A stretch of 32,467 nucleotides of DNA from Paenibacillus sanguinis 2301083 = DSM 16941 (GCF_000374825.1 NZ_KB895403.1:1-32467); one strand, 5' to 3'; numbered from the stretch's first letter, positions 17,985 to 26,645 are shown. The notes: generated by a model from the sequence alone, not told the origin. Made by a program: numbers and translations.

Positions 17985-18343
17985 AAAAAAAGAATGCCCT
18001 TGCAGCTATCGCTGCAAAGGCATCCTGATGACGCGGTTCCACTTTGCTTTGGACGGAATCAGGCCTGTGGCCAAGTTCCCTCTCTCTTACGTCCTTAACG
18101 CGGACGAAACGGCGGATACTACCTCGCGCTTCATGCACGTGCTCGCATCCGCGGCTCCCGGGCGCATTTCCCCCAGCTCCATATCCGGATAACTCTCAGC
18201 CTGGATGTCCTCGTGGCGGTCCGCACCGAAGGGTCCCCGGTTATCCTCTCTGGTTGATACGGCTCTACTGGTGTACTTCTCCCGATCTATGCCTATAAGA
18301 AGGCGGCCTAAGCGGCGGCCTCTGAATATCATAATGATGTACT
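17985..18343 (-). ncRNA. T-box leader (probable tRNA-Cys sensor) of cysE-cysS
   Basis: The minus-strand leader carries the T-box sequence AAAGTGGAACCGCG (complement of about 18032-18045). After it comes an intrinsic terminator: GATGCCtTTGCAGC/GCTGCAAgGGCATTC (18011-18024 with 17992-18006) and seven T residues (complement of 17985-17991). The stem I start GATCGGGAGAAGTA lies near 18290. A TGC (Cys) triplet in GGAAATGCGCCC (complement of 18164-18166) is the best specifier candidate. Uncharged tRNA-Cys should pair with the leader, stabilise the antiterminator and allow cysE-cysS expression. The B. subtilis gltX-cysE gap has the same arrangement. Boundaries are approximate, and the specifier is assigned by position and context. 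Confidence 0.88.
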
Positions 18344-18349
18344 GCCTTT

Positions 18350-18378
18350 ATATTACCTAAAGGCCATGCAACTGACAA
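18350..18378 (-). promoter_or_regulatory. Sigma-A-type promoter of the cysE T-box unit
   Basis: On the minus strand, TTGTCA (complement of 18373-18378), 17 bp, TAATAT (complement of 18350-18355), located 31 bp after the gltX stop. Predicted start near 18343 defines the T-box RNA 5' end. No strong terminator of gltX is visible before it. Confidence 0.6.
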
Positions 18379-18408
18379 GCCTGATTTGCCAAGGGTTCCA
18401 ACTCTCGC

Positions 18409-19869
18409 TTACAATGCGGCCATCCGAGCTTGCAGACGAGCTATGACTTTATCACGGCCCAATAGATGGAGGGTTTTGTTCAGATCCCGCCCATGCATTT
18501 GCCCTGTCAGCGCTACACGAATCGGCATGAACAATCCCTTGCCCTTTACGCCGGTCTCCTTCTGCACTTCTTTGATCGCTGCGGCTATGTGTTCTGCATC
18601 GAAGTTAGCCAGGGCCTCAGCCTTGGCCAGAAATGCACCAAGCACTGCTCCAACCTGAGGGTCGCCCAAAATAGCCTCGCCTTCCGCATCTATCTCCAGT
18701 TCGCTGCGGAAGAACATCTCGGATAACTCTACAATATCCGAAGCTGCGGTCATTTGTTCCTGGTACAAGGCAACCAGTTCCTTCGCCCAGGCCGCAAGCT
18801 CCGAACTTAACTCGCCGGGAAGACGCCCGGCCTTCTGCAGATGCGGAATCGCCAGAGCTGCAATGCGTTCCGGATCAGCATTTTTGATGTAATGGTTATT
18901 TAAGTGAGCCAGCTTGTTCTTGTCAAAAACGGCCGGGCTGCGGGACAATCGACTTGCATCAAAAATGGAAATTAATTCTTCCTTGGTGAAGAACTCTTCT
19001 TCCCCTTCCGGCGACCAGCCGAGTAAGGCGATGAAATTAAACAAGGCTTCAGGAAGATATCCAAGCTGATCATACTGCTCAAGGAACTGAATAACCGATT
19101 CGTCGCGTTTGCTCAGCTTCTTGTGATTATCCCCCACAATCAGTGTCATGTGCCCGAATACCGGCGGCTCCCAGCCAAAGGCATCGTAAATCATAAGCTG
19201 CCGGGGCGTGTTGGAGACATGGTCTTCCCCCCGGAGCACGTGAGTGATGTTCATCAAATGATCGTCGAGCACCACCGCGAAGTTGTAGGTAGGGATGCCA
19301 TCCTTTTTGACGATAACAAAGTCACCACTAACATCAGACTCGAAAGAGATCGGTCCTTTGACCAGATCGTCGAATGTAAATGTCCGGCCTTCCGGTACAC
19401 GGAAGCGAATGCTATACGGGCGACCTTCCGCTTCAAAAGCAGCAATCTGCTCTGAAGTCAGGTTGCGATGCTTGCCGGAATAACGCGGGGTCTCCCCGCG
19501 AGCAGCCTGCTCCTCGCGCTCCTTCTCCAATTCTTCTTCCGTACAATAACAGCGGTAAGCTAGCCCACGGTCCAGCAAATCCTGAACCAGCGGACGATAC
19601 AAATCAAGGCGCTCCGTTTGACGATATGGACCATAGTCCCCCCCGACATCCACGCTCTCATCCCAATCGATCCCGAGCCACTTCAGGTAAGTAAGCTGGT
19701 TCTCTTCCCCACCGGCTACGTTACGCTTCATGTCCGTATCCTCGATCCGGATTATAAACTTCCCACCATGATGTCTGGCAAACAAATAATTAAATAACGC
19801 CGTTCTGGCATTTCCGATATGTAAATGACCCGTCGGACTTGGTGCATAACGCACCCGAACTTCTGCCAA
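18409..19869 (-). CDS. gltX: Glutamyl-tRNA synthetase
   Basis: A class I synthetase, 486 residues. In Bacilli it is usually non-discriminating, charging tRNA-Glu and also mischarging tRNA-Gln, which GatCAB then amidates. The nucleotide-binding motif [20 protein letters not shown] carries HIGN (17-20), and the KMSKS-equivalent is KLSKR (251-255). A possible zinc-type CYC segment lies near residues 107-109. The helical anticodon-binding domain fills the C-terminal third. The start is TTG at 19869, preceded by GGGAGGGA. A 219-bp gap containing a repeat element separates it from ispF, so cotranscription with the genes upstream is uncertain. Confidence 0.97.
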   Translation of the reverse strand: MAEVRVRYAPSPTGHLHIGNARTALFNYLFARHHGGKFIIRIEDTDMKRNVAGGEENQLTYLKWLGIDWDESVDVGGDYGPYRQTERLDLYRPLVQDLLDRGLAYRCYCTEEELEKEREEQAARGETPRYSGKHRNLTSEQIAAFEAEGRPYSIRFRVPEGRTFTFDDLVKGPISFESDVSGDFVIVKKDGIPTYNFAVVLDDHLMNITHVLRGEDHVSNTPRQLMIYDAFGWEPPVFGHMTLIVGDNHKKLSKRDESVIQFLEQYDQLGYLPEALFNFIALLGWSPEGEEEFFTKEELISIFDASRLSRSPAVFDKNKLAHLNNHYIKNADPERIAALAIPHLQKAGRLPGELSSELAAWAKELVALYQEQMTAASDIVELSEMFFRSELEIDAEGEAILGDPQVGAVLGAFLAKAEALANFDAEHIAAAIKEVQKETGVKGKGLFMPIRVALTGQMHGRDLNKTLHLLGRDKVIARLQARMAAL

Positions 19870-19890
19870 GATTATCCCTCCCGTTAATCA

Positions 19891-19916
19891 ACCTCTACAA
19901 GTGACCTCTACAAGTT
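19891..19916. repeat. Tandem 13-bp repeat beside the MITE-like element
   Basis: ACCTCTACAAGTG is followed directly by ACCTCTACAAGTT. A third, one-base-shorter relative, ACCTTACAAGTTTA, lies on the other side of the repeat element at 20078-20091 and includes the ispF stop codon. The left partner ACCTCTACAAGTTTA ends at 19918. The flanking pair could be an imperfect target-site duplication. Confidence 0.55.
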
Positions 19917-19919
19917 TAC

Positions 19920-20080
19920 GTTCAAAAAGTCGGGTTTTCGATTGGATGAAGCCAGGAACTGAGTAGCGGAGCGTACGTAGTGGGTACGTGAGCAACGGAA
20001 GTCCCGGTTGAATTCAAGATTCGATGTCGAATCCACTTCTCGAACAGCTTCGTCCTGGGAAGACGACTTTTTGAACTACC
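19920..20080. repeat. MITE-like inverted-repeat element, about 160 bp
   Basis: The ends are a perfect 13-bp inverted repeat: GTTCAAAAAGTCG at 19920-19932 and its complement at 20064-20076. Further in, GGATGAAGC (19944-19952) and GCTTCGTCC (20047-20055) extend the inverted similarity with one mismatch. Inside is a perfect hairpin GATTCGA-TG-TCGAATC (20018-20033). No plausible gene lies within. Related ends recur at 13899-13918 and, for 20 bp exactly, at 20635-20654. The element fills the gltX-ispF gap and ends nine bp from the ispF stop. It looks like a non-autonomous mobile repeat, but only copies within this window could be compared. Confidence 0.7.
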
Positions 20081-20088
20081 TTACAAGT

Positions 20089-20577
20089 TTATGATGATAT
20101 CACATTTGAAACTAAACAGACAATGCACTGTGCCGCAATGCCCTCGCCCCGTCCGGTGAATCCAAGCTGCTCGGTCGTGGTCGCCTTGACATTGATCCGT
20201 TCCGGCTCGGTCCCCAGTGTCCTGGCAATCACCTCCACCATTTGCGGGATATAAGGCGCCATTTTAGGCTTCTGGGCAATCAGGGTGGCATCAAGATTCC
20301 CCATGCTGTATCCTCTGTCTTCCGCCATCTTCCAAACCTCCTTCAGAAGTACAACGCTGTCCGCATCCTTGAATGCAGGGTCGGTATCCGGAAAATGACG
20401 TCCGATATCTCCAAGCCCCAACGCCCCCAAAATGGCATCACTTATCGCATGAAGCAATACGTCAGCATCGGAATGGCCCAATAGCCCCTTCTCGTAAGGA
20501 ATCTCTACGCCCCCGATGATGCACGGCCTGTCCTCTACCAACTGGTGCACGTCAAAGCCTTGTCCTACCTTTAACAT
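20089..20577 (-). CDS. ispF: 2-C-methyl-D-erythritol 2,4-cyclodiphosphate synthase
   Basis: The fifth enzyme of the MEP isoprenoid pathway, 162 residues. It cyclises CDP-ME 2-phosphate with release of CMP. Zinc ligands are visible at D9 and H11 (GFDVHQL) and H43 ([19 protein letters not shown]). [18 protein letters not shown] and the C-terminal [18 protein letters not shown] are family signatures. The ATG at 20577 follows GGGAGAGGA. It lies downstream of ispD, with which it is often adjacent or fused in bacteria. Unusually, the gene is bracketed by inverted 20-bp copies of a repeat end (20061-20080 and 20635-20654), leaving 88-bp and 219-bp gaps where a compact operon might be expected. Confidence 0.97.
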   Translation of the reverse strand: MLKVGQGFDVHQLVEDRPCIIGGVEIPYEKGLLGHSDADVLLHAISDAILGALGLGDIGRHFPDTDPAFKDADSVVLLKEVWKMAEDRGYSMGNLDATLIAQKPKMAPYIPQMVEVIARTLGTEPERINVKATTTEQLGFTGRGEGIAAQCIVCLVSNVISS

Positions 20578-20634
20578 ATGCTAAATCCTCTCCCTGATAT
20601 ATAAATTTATGTCTATTCTAGTTCAACTTATAGA

Positions 20635-20654
20635 GGTAGTTCAAAAAGTCGTCT
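20635..20654. repeat. 20-bp repeat end between ispD and ispF
   Basis: GGTAGTTCAAAAAGTCGTCT is the exact reverse complement of the right end of the MITE-like element (20061-20080). It stands alone 11 bp after the ispD stop, without the rest of the element. Confidence 0.7.
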
Positions 20655-20665
20655 CTGTCCCTAGC

Positions 20666-21370
20666 TTATAGCTGGCGCTGCTGCTGACGAAGAAAAGCCG
20701 CATAATCCAAATCCTCAGGTGTTGTCAGCTTGATGTTGCGGTAATCTCCCTCCACCAGCTTGACCCGAATGCCCAGGCGTTCCACCAGCATGGAGTCGTC
20801 CGTACCTACAAAGCCCTCCGCCTCCGCTTGCTCATGAGCCGCAAGCAAATCCTTCAAGCGGAAAGCCTGCGGGGTCTGAACAGACCATAGCTGGCGGCGA
20901 TCCAGGGTAGAGACTACCCACTCCTGCCCGTCTGCCTGCTTGATCGTATCCTTCACCGGTACGGCCAGCACGGCCGCACCATGTGCCTTCACCGCCTTAC
21001 AGCAAGCGGTAATATGCTCGACTGCAACAAAAGGGCGGACGCCGTCATGCACCAGTACCCAAGGCGTGCTAAGCTGTAGCAATCCCTGGTATACCGAATG
21101 CTGACGCTCGGCGCCGCCCGAAATAACTTTTATTTGGCCTCGCATTCCATATTCAGCAATCCACGCCCTGCAACGGTCCACATCCTGCTCACCCGTTACC
21201 AGCACGATTTGTGAAATCAGCGGATGGCGGTCAAACGCCTCCAGCGTATGAATGATGACCGGCTTGTTCTCCAGCATAAGGTACTGCTTGCTTTCCGCCG
21301 TGCCCATGCGCGTTCCGCGGCCCGCCGCCACTACGATGACTCCAATATCGCCATTTGCTTGTAACTCCAC
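20666..21370 (-). CDS. ispD: 2-C-methyl-D-erythritol 4-phosphate cytidylyltransferase
   Basis: The third MEP-pathway enzyme, about 234 residues, transfers CMP from CTP to MEP. The nucleotide-binding loop VIVVAAGRGTRMG is near the N-terminus. Other family features are SKQYLMLENKPVIIHTLEAF, LVHDGVRPFV, AVPVKDTIKQ, WSVQTPQAF and GTDDSMLVE. The start is taken as GTG at 21370, preceded by AAGGGTGAGG. An ATG at 21427 would give 19 extra residues encoded by a perfect inverted repeat, which argues against it. The gene follows yacL closely. Confidence 0.95.
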   Translation of the reverse strand: MELQANGDIGVIVVAAGRGTRMGTAESKQYLMLENKPVIIHTLEAFDRHPLISQIVLVTGEQDVDRCRAWIAEYGMRGQIKVISGGAERQHSVYQGLLQLSTPWVLVHDGVRPFVAVEHITACCKAVKAHGAAVLAVPVKDTIKQADGQEWVVSTLDRRQLWSVQTPQAFRLKDLLAAHEQAEAEGFVGTDDSMLVERLGIRVKLVEGDYRNIKLTTPEDLDYAAFLRQQQRQL

Positions 21371-21393
21371 GTTCTGCCTCACCCTTGCCCGAA

Positions 21394-21419
21394 AGTAAAT
21401 GCGACTGGACGCATTTACT
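21394..21419. other. Perfect 10-bp inverted repeat between yacL and ispD
   Basis: AGTAAATGCG-actgga-CGCATTTACT forms a 26-bp hairpin in the 63-bp gap. On the minus strand it is followed by TTTCGGGC, not a T-run, so it is a weak terminator at best. It may be an mRNA processing or stability hairpin ahead of the ispD GTG. Confidence 0.6.
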
Positions 21420-21433
21420 CCCATCATACCGAA

Positions 21434-22522
21434 TTACTGGGCTTTTTCCAACAGTTTTGGCTTGGCAAAAATCATTCGTCCCGCCGAGGTCTGCAATACA
21501 CTGGTGACCAGCACCTCCGTAATGCTGCCGATATAGTCGCGACCGCCCTCCACGACAATCATCGTTCCATCGTCCAGATAGGCCACCCCTTGCCCGTGTT
21601 CCTTGCCATCCTTGATCACCTGAACCATAATTTCCTCGCCCGGCAGCACAACCGGCTTCACGGCATTGGCCAAATCATTAATGTTCAGCACCGACACCCC
21701 CTGAAGCTCACACACCTTATTTAGGTTGAAATCATTCGTCACCACTTTTCCCGGGAGCACCTTCGCCAGCTTGACCAGCTTGCTGTCCACCTCGGAAATA
21801 TCCTCAAAGTCCCCTTCATAAATCATGACCTTCACGTCCAGTTCCTTCTGAATCTTGTTCAGAATATCCAACCCGCGGCGCCCACGATTTCGCTTCAACA
21901 AATCCGAAGAGTCAGCAATATGCTGCAATTCCTCCAGCACGAACTCGGGAATGACGATCGTTCCTTCGATAAATCCCGTCTTGCAGATGTCTGCAATGCG
22001 GCCATCGATGATGACGCTCGTATCCAGAATTTTATGTTCCTCCGACCAGTGCTCTTCGTCTGCCCCGGTTCCTCCCCAAGCTCCCGACTTCCAGAGCAAG
22101 GATAATTCTTCCTTCTTCGCTAAGCCAACGCTTAGCCCTATGTAGCCCAGTAAGGCAGAAGCCGTAAACCGGGCCAAGCTTTCCAAATCTCCAAGCCAAG
22201 ACAACAGGGGATAGACCGTTAAAGAAAGAAGAAGTCCCGCAGTCAGACCGACCGCACCGGCCGTCATCTCATTCATTGGAATTTGCGTTAAGGCCGCTAC
22301 CCACGATTTTACTTTGGAAGATACGACGTCTGCTGCCAAAGAGAACAGAAACAAGAACAGAAAAGCACCAGCCGCTGCCCATAATAAGTTCGCCACTACG
22401 GGGTGCAGCTCACGGAACCAGTTCTGTAAGGCCTCTGGCATAATTCCCAGCAAGCCGCCGGTCGTATAGCCGAGCCAGGCTCCGAACAAACCGGACAACA
22501 TCAGCAAATATTTTTTCAGCAC
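21434..22522 (-). CDS. yacL: PIN/TRAM-domain membrane protein (YacL family)
   Basis: A 362-residue conserved Firmicute protein. Four predicted N-terminal membrane helices (about residues 5-25, 42-64, 85-107 and 113-134) precede a cytoplasmic PIN nuclease-like domain with ILDTSVIIDGRIADI (first acidic residue D167), EFVLEELQHIADSSD and VVTNDFNLNKV. A C-terminal TRAM domain (VKPVVLPGEEIMVQVIKDGK through VLVTSVLQTSAGRMIFAKP) would bind RNA. A membrane-tethered RNase role is inferred from the domains; the substrate is unknown. The start is GTG at 22522, behind CAGGAGG, which gives MLKKYL aligned with the B. subtilis N-terminus. An ATG at 22585 would add 21 residues including the Shine-Dalgarno. 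Confidence 0.92.
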   Translation of the reverse strand: MLKKYLLMLSGLFGAWLGYTTGGLLGIMPEALQNWFRELHPVVANLLWAAAGAFLFLFLFSLAADVVSSKVKSWVAALTQIPMNEMTAGAVGLTAGLLLSLTVYPLLSWLGDLESLARFTASALLGYIGLSVGLAKKEELSLLWKSGAWGGTGADEEHWSEEHKILDTSVIIDGRIADICKTGFIEGTIVIPEFVLEELQHIADSSDLLKRNRGRRGLDILNKIQKELDVKVMIYEGDFEDISEVDSKLVKLAKVLPGKVVTNDFNLNKVCELQGVSVLNINDLANAVKPVVLPGEEIMVQVIKDGKEHGQGVAYLDDGTMIVVEGGRDYIGSITEVLVTSVLQTSAGRMIFAKPKLLEKAQ

Positions 22523-22662
22523 GCCCTTCTCCACCTCCTGAATAAGTATTTTCTTTAGCCAGTATGAACCAAATATTGGATACATAATCGGAGAAGGCCT
22601 AACTTTTTTGACGAAAAAATAGGCAGAAGCCGCAAGAGCCGCTCATGTTATGGCATTTCAGG

Positions 22663-22692
22663 TTGATATCGGAGGAATAGGTGGAATATAAT
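22663..22692 (+). promoter_or_regulatory. Promoter of the plus-strand small gene
   Basis: TTGATA (22663-22668), 18 bp, TATAAT (22687-22692), a good sigma-A match. The expected start near 22699 gives a leader of only about 27 nt. A CTCAAT/ATTGAG inverted repeat (22696-22701 with 22709-22714) overlaps that leader and the Shine-Dalgarno. Confidence 0.7.
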
Positions 22693-22725
22693 GAACTCAA
22701 TTCATAATATTGAGGTGGATGGAAA

Positions 22726-23121
22726 ATGAGTGCACCAAGCCTTCAATCTTTTCAAGAACAAGTGTCTGAATTGTTGCTCCGTCACCGCAGTCTGCTAGAT
22801 GTCCTGTCCAAAATGGGACAAACCAATGCCTCGGCCGTTCGTTCAGTGACCAAGTCTGTGACGGAATGCGGGTGCATCGAATTGCATGCAACCAGGCAGG
22901 ATTTTGAGCCCGGTCTGGATTTAGAACAAGCCAAGGAGACCATCGCCAAGCATGTGCAGGGCGAGCTTTGCGAGAATTGCCGGGATGCTATTGCGGCTGA
23001 GCTTGGACGCAACCTTTTCTATATGTCGGCCCTCTGCAACCTGCTGGACATCGATATGCAAGAAATTATGGAGCAGGAATCGCAGAAATGTGCCACACTG
23101 GGTCTGTTTAATCTGTCGTAA
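22726..23121 (+). CDS. Conserved small Cys-containing protein, function unknown (DUF1573-like?)
   Basis: A 131-residue soluble protein and the only convincing plus-strand gene in the window. It has no signal peptide or membrane segment. The N-terminus is helical (LQSFQEQVSELLLRHRSLLD). It has a CGC pair (C48, C50), a CENC motif (C82, C85) and single cysteines C104 and C122, suggesting a metal or redox site. The C-terminus LGLFNLS looks conserved. From memory similar proteins in Paenibacillus carry a DUF1573 label, but I could not verify this. TGAGGTGG precedes the ATG. It has its own promoter and terminator and lies convergent to pssA and divergent from yacL. The genetic isolation suggests separate regulation. 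Confidence 0.85.
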   Translation: MSAPSLQSFQEQVSELLLRHRSLLDVLSKMGQTNASAVRSVTKSVTECGCIELHATRQDFEPGLDLEQAKETIAKHVQGELCENCRDAIAAELGRNLFYMSALCNLLDIDMQEIMEQESQKCATLGLFNLS

Positions 23122-23149
23122 GAGCTTGCCGGACATTAAAGAACATACC

Positions 23150-23196
23150 AAAAAGGCATCGATCTTTTCCCCTGTGGGAAGATCATGCCTTTTTTA
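23150..23196. terminator. Bidirectional terminator between the small gene and pssA
   Basis: AAAAAGGCAT...GATCTT...CCC with loop CTGT and GGG-AAGATC-ATGCCTTTTTT forms a long stem with A/T tails on both sides. It can therefore terminate the plus-strand gene and the minus-strand pssA transcript, which ends 61 bp to the right. Confidence 0.85.
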
Positions 23197-23256
23197 GGCT
23201 TTTTATGATCATGACCATGTAAAATCTGCGGATAAACCTGACGGCAAAAAGAGCAA

Positions 23257-23991
23257 TCAGCGTTTGGAGTGATACCCCTCTTCTTCATCCGTTTTGTCAT
23301 CTTGCCGACGTTTGCGGCGAACCAGGCGCTTTATGTTCTGATTAAATCCGTACAACGCATAGACCACTAATGGGATAAAGATGAGTTTGGCCATTTGATC
23401 GGGAAAAATCACCGCAATGACTACGGCAAAAATAACCACCAGCGGTGCGTACGCCACGGCCCTTTTCGGCAAGCCGATCTTCTTGAAGTTAGGATATTTA
23501 ACGGTGCTAATCATCAAATAAGAGAGCAGAAGCATCGATACTACAAAATAGGGAGCCGTAAATTCCTGGTAAAACAGCGATAAGGTAGCCAGCACACCTC
23601 CGGCTGCAGGAATAGGCAAGCCAATAAAGTATCCGGGCGTTTCCTTCTGAACGTTAAACCGGGCTAATCTCAGTGCTCCGCAAAGCGGAAAAATCGCCGT
23701 CACGGCCCAAGCCATTCCCATGGGAATGCTATGAAAGGAAATCAGATACATAATCAAAGCGGGAGCAATCCCAAACGAAATGATGTCCGATAAGGAATCC
23801 AGTTCTTTGCCGAATTCGCTTTGGGCATTAAGCGCCCTTGCCACCCGTCCATCCAGACCATCCAGCAGCATGGCGACGATAACCATAATGGCAGCCAAAC
23901 TAAAGCGTTCCTCTGTCGCCAAAATGATAGCCAGCATGCCGAGAACCATGTTTCCTAACGTGAACAGACTTGGAATTGACTTCGTAATCAT
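23257..23991 (-). CDS. pssA: CDP-diacylglycerol--serine O-phosphatidyltransferase
   Basis: Phosphatidylserine synthase, an integral membrane CDP-alcohol phosphotransferase of 244 residues. It makes PS, the precursor of phosphatidylethanolamine. The CDP-OH-P signature is complete: DGLDGRVARALNAQSEFG then KELDSLSD (residues 44-69, with D47, D65 and D69). Several hydrophobic helices follow, then a basic and acidic cytoplasmic tail (KRLVRRKRRQDDKTDEEEG). GAGGTG precedes the ATG. It lies 50 bp after disA. pssA is absent from this spot in B. subtilis, so its placement inside the radA-disA-yacL group is a lineage feature. No psd gene follows. Confidence 0.95.
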   Translation of the reverse strand: MITKSIPSLFTLGNMVLGMLAIILATEERFSLAAIMVIVAMLLDGLDGRVARALNAQSEFGKELDSLSDIISFGIAPALIMYLISFHSIPMGMAWAVTAIFPLCGALRLARFNVQKETPGYFIGLPIPAAGGVLATLSLFYQEFTAPYFVVSMLLLSYLMISTVKYPNFKKIGLPKRAVAYAPLVVIFAVVIAVIFPDQMAKLIFIPLVVYALYGFNQNIKRLVRRKRRQDDKTDEEEGYHSKR

Positions 23992-24041
23992 CTCTTCACC
24001 TCGAATAAATATTCATTAACCATCCATTGATGATAGGTGAT

Positions 24042-25118
24042 TTAAATTTGTCTGTCAATGAACACTTGCTCTTGAAGACGCTTGAGCCCTTCCTTGATCG
24101 CGCGGGCACGAACCTCTCCAATTCCGTCTACTTCATCCAATTCCTCAATGCTGGCCATCATTACCCGGGGCAATTCCTCGAACCGTTCCACCAGATTATG
24201 GATGATGACATTGGGCAGCCGCGGTATCTTGTTCAGCACCCGGTAGCCCCGTGGCGAGATCAATTCCTCTGAGGTCGCCGCCGAGGATGGATACCCCAGC
24301 AGCTTCGTGATGTGAACATCGTCCAGCAATTCATCATCGGTAGAACGCTTGAGACCGAGAATAATCTCTCGAATGGCCTCATCATGGCCTTCCTTGGCAT
24401 AATCCTTGTACAGCAGCCAGGCCTCTTCCTCCATGTTGCTGACCAGTTCCTCCATCTGCATGCTGATCAACCGGCCTTCCGTACCCAATTCATTGATAAA
24501 CCGCTTAATCTCCAGTTTGATCCGGATGACCATTTCCACCCGCTGAATGACATTGATGACCTCGGGCAAGGAGACCAATTCCTCAAATTCGGATGCCGTC
24601 AGGTTGGTAAGAGCCTGGTTCAACACGGCACGATACTTCTCCAATGTCTGAATAGCCTGATTGGCCTTCGTCAGGATAACACCGATTTCCTTCAGGGCAT
24701 AACGTAATCCTCCTTGGTACAGGGTGATGATATTACGCCGCTGCGAAATAGACACGACCAGCTTCCCTGTCTGCTTGGCGACCCGTTCCGCCGTGCGGTG
24801 TCGAATCCCGGTCTCTGCGGAAGCAATCGAGGAATCCGGAATCAGTTGAGTGTTCGCATACAAAATCCGTTTCAAATCTTCGCTGAGAATGATCGCTCCA
24901 TCCATCTTTGCCAGTTCATAAAGATAGTTTGGGGAGAAATCACAGTTGATGGAGAAGCCCCCTTCGACGACCTCCATCACCTCAGGGCTGTAGCCGACAA
25001 CGATCAACCCGCCGGTCTTCGCCCGCAAAACATTCTCCAGCCCGTCGCGAAAATGCGTCCCCGGGGCTACAAGCCTCAGCAAATCGTTCATTTTCTCTCC
25101 ATGAGTAGTTTCTTTCAT
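24042..25118 (-). CDS. disA: DNA integrity scanning protein, diadenylate cyclase DisA
   Basis: A 358-residue enzyme that makes c-di-AMP from two ATP and pauses at branched DNA. The N-terminal DAC domain has the catalytic DGA (about 73-75, [10 protein letters not shown]) and RHR (about 106-108, [20 protein letters not shown]) motifs. A helical linker follows, then a C-terminal RuvA-like helix-hairpin-helix domain ([20 protein letters not shown]) for DNA binding. An ATG at 25118 is preceded by a TTG at 25121, both behind AGGGGG; the ATG matches family N-termini better. It starts 13 bp after the radA stop, so the two are translationally close and probably coregulated. Confidence 0.97.
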   Translation of the reverse strand: MKETTHGEKMNDLLRLVAPGTHFRDGLENVLRAKTGGLIVVGYSPEVMEVVEGGFSINCDFSPNYLYELAKMDGAIILSEDLKRILYANTQLIPDSSIASAETGIRHRTAERVAKQTGKLVVSISQRRNIITLYQGGLRYALKEIGVILTKANQAIQTLEKYRAVLNQALTNLTASEFEELVSLPEVINVIQRVEMVIRIKLEIKRFINELGTEGRLISMQMEELVSNMEEEAWLLYKDYAKEGHDEAIREIILGLKRSTDDELLDDVHITKLLGYPSSAATSEELISPRGYRVLNKIPRLPNVIIHNLVERFEELPRVMMASIEELDEVDGIGEVRARAIKEGLKRLQEQVFIDRQI

Positions 25119-25131
25119 CAATTAATGCCCC

Positions 25132-26499
25132 CTAATCTAACGCGACAGCTAGCGCATCTGCAACGGTATTAACTCCTACTAATTTAATCCCTTGTGGTGC
25201 CTTCCATCCCTTCATACTCTTCTCCGGCAAAATGACCCGTTTGAAGCCAAGCTTGGCTGCTTCCTTCACCCGTTGTTCCGCTCGGGAGACCCCCCGCACC
25301 TCTCCAGTCAAGCCTACTTCTCCGAAAATGACGTCGTGGGGCTTGGTCGGAATATCACGGAAGCTGGATGCTACACTCACCGCAATGGCCAGATCGACCG
25401 CCGGCTCATCCAGCTTCACCCCGCCGGCCAAATTGACATAGGCGTCCTGATTCTGCAGGAACATGCCCATGCGCTTCTCCAGAACAGCGATAATCAGATT
25501 CATCCGCTGGTGATCTACCCCGGTCGCCATTCTCCGTGGAGAAGGGAAGTGCGTGGCCGCAATTAAAGCCTGCAATTCCACCAGAATAGGCCTGGTGCCT
25601 TCCATACTGGCGACTACAGTAGAGCCAGCCACGCCCAGCGGACGTTCCGACAGGAACAACTCTGAAGGATTGGCCACCTCTGTCAGGCCGGCTTCGTTCA
25701 TTTCAAAGATGCCGATCTCATTGGTCGAGCCAAAGCGGTTCTTGACGGCCCGGAGTAACCGGTAGGAATGATGACGCTCCCCCTCGAAGTAAAGCACACA
25801 ATCCACCATATGCTCCAGAAGCCTTGGACCGGCAATGGCGCCCTCCTTGGTAACATGGCCTACAAGTACGGTAGCAATTCCTTGCCCCTTGGCAATTCGC
25901 ATAAACCGGGCTGTACATTCGCGGACCTGAGATACACTTCCGGGTGCGCTAGTGACTTCCGGCAAATATACCGTCTGAATCGAGTCAATGACCAGGAAGT
26001 CCGGCTTCACCATTTCAATCGCTGCTTCGATCGCATCCATACTGCTCTCACATAACACGAACAGCTCCGGAGACAAGGCGCCTAGCCGCTCCGCCCGCAG
26101 CTTGGTTTGACGAACGGATTCTTCCCCCGATATATATAGCACTTTAAGACCAGTGCGAGCCATTTCATGGGAGGTCTGCAGCAGCAAGGTCGACTTGCCA
26201 ATACCCGGATCGCCGCCAACAAGCACTAACGATCCAGGAACCACACCACCACCAAGCACCCGGTTCAATTCGCCAATGCCCGTTTGAATACGCGGCTCCT
26301 TGCCGCTTTCTATATTTATGATCGATTGCGGTGTTTCTTTCGCATGAAATAATCCAGAATTCATTCCCTGGGTCTTGACGGTCTTCTCGATCTCCTCCGT
26401 CATGGAATTCCACGCCCCGCAGCCCGGACACTTGCCGTACCATTTCGGCGACTCATAGCCGCATTCATTACAGAGAAACTTTGTTTTTACTTTAACCAT
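25132..26499 (-). CDS. radA: DNA repair protein RadA (Sms)
   Basis: A RecA-like ATPase that drives branch migration in recombination, 455 residues. The N-terminal zinc finger has C10, C13, C24 and C27 ([19 protein letters not shown]). The Walker A motif [10 protein letters not shown] is at 95-104. The RadA-specific KNRFG motif ([14 protein letters not shown]) lies near residue 255. The C-terminal Lon-protease-like P domain contains [20 protein letters not shown] without being a protease. GAAGGAG precedes the ATG. It is followed closely by disA. An extended -10 (TGGTAAAAT, near 26567-26574) upstream is a weak promoter candidate. Confidence 0.97.
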   Translation of the reverse strand: MVKVKTKFLCNECGYESPKWYGKCPGCGAWNSMTEEIEKTVKTQGMNSGLFHAKETPQSIINIESGKEPRIQTGIGELNRVLGGGVVPGSLVLVGGDPGIGKSTLLLQTSHEMARTGLKVLYISGEESVRQTKLRAERLGALSPELFVLCESSMDAIEAAIEMVKPDFLVIDSIQTVYLPEVTSAPGSVSQVRECTARFMRIAKGQGIATVLVGHVTKEGAIAGPRLLEHMVDCVLYFEGERHHSYRLLRAVKNRFGSTNEIGIFEMNEAGLTEVANPSELFLSERPLGVAGSTVVASMEGTRPILVELQALIAATHFPSPRRMATGVDHQRMNLIIAVLEKRMGMFLQNQDAYVNLAGGVKLDEPAVDLAIAVSVASSFRDIPTKPHDVIFGEVGLTGEVRGVSRAEQRVKEAAKLGFKRVILPEKSMKGWKAPQGIKLVGVNTVADALAVALD

Positions 26500-26645
26500 T
26501 TCCCGCTCCTTCTCACGTATGCAAAATTTTCCGGGCTGTGGATTTCAATCCGACTCCATGACTCAAATTTTACCACCCTTTCAGCTTTCTCGAAAGTCAT
26601 TCAGCAAGTCTACGGCCCAGAGCCGGGTATTTAGGAGCAGGTTAT

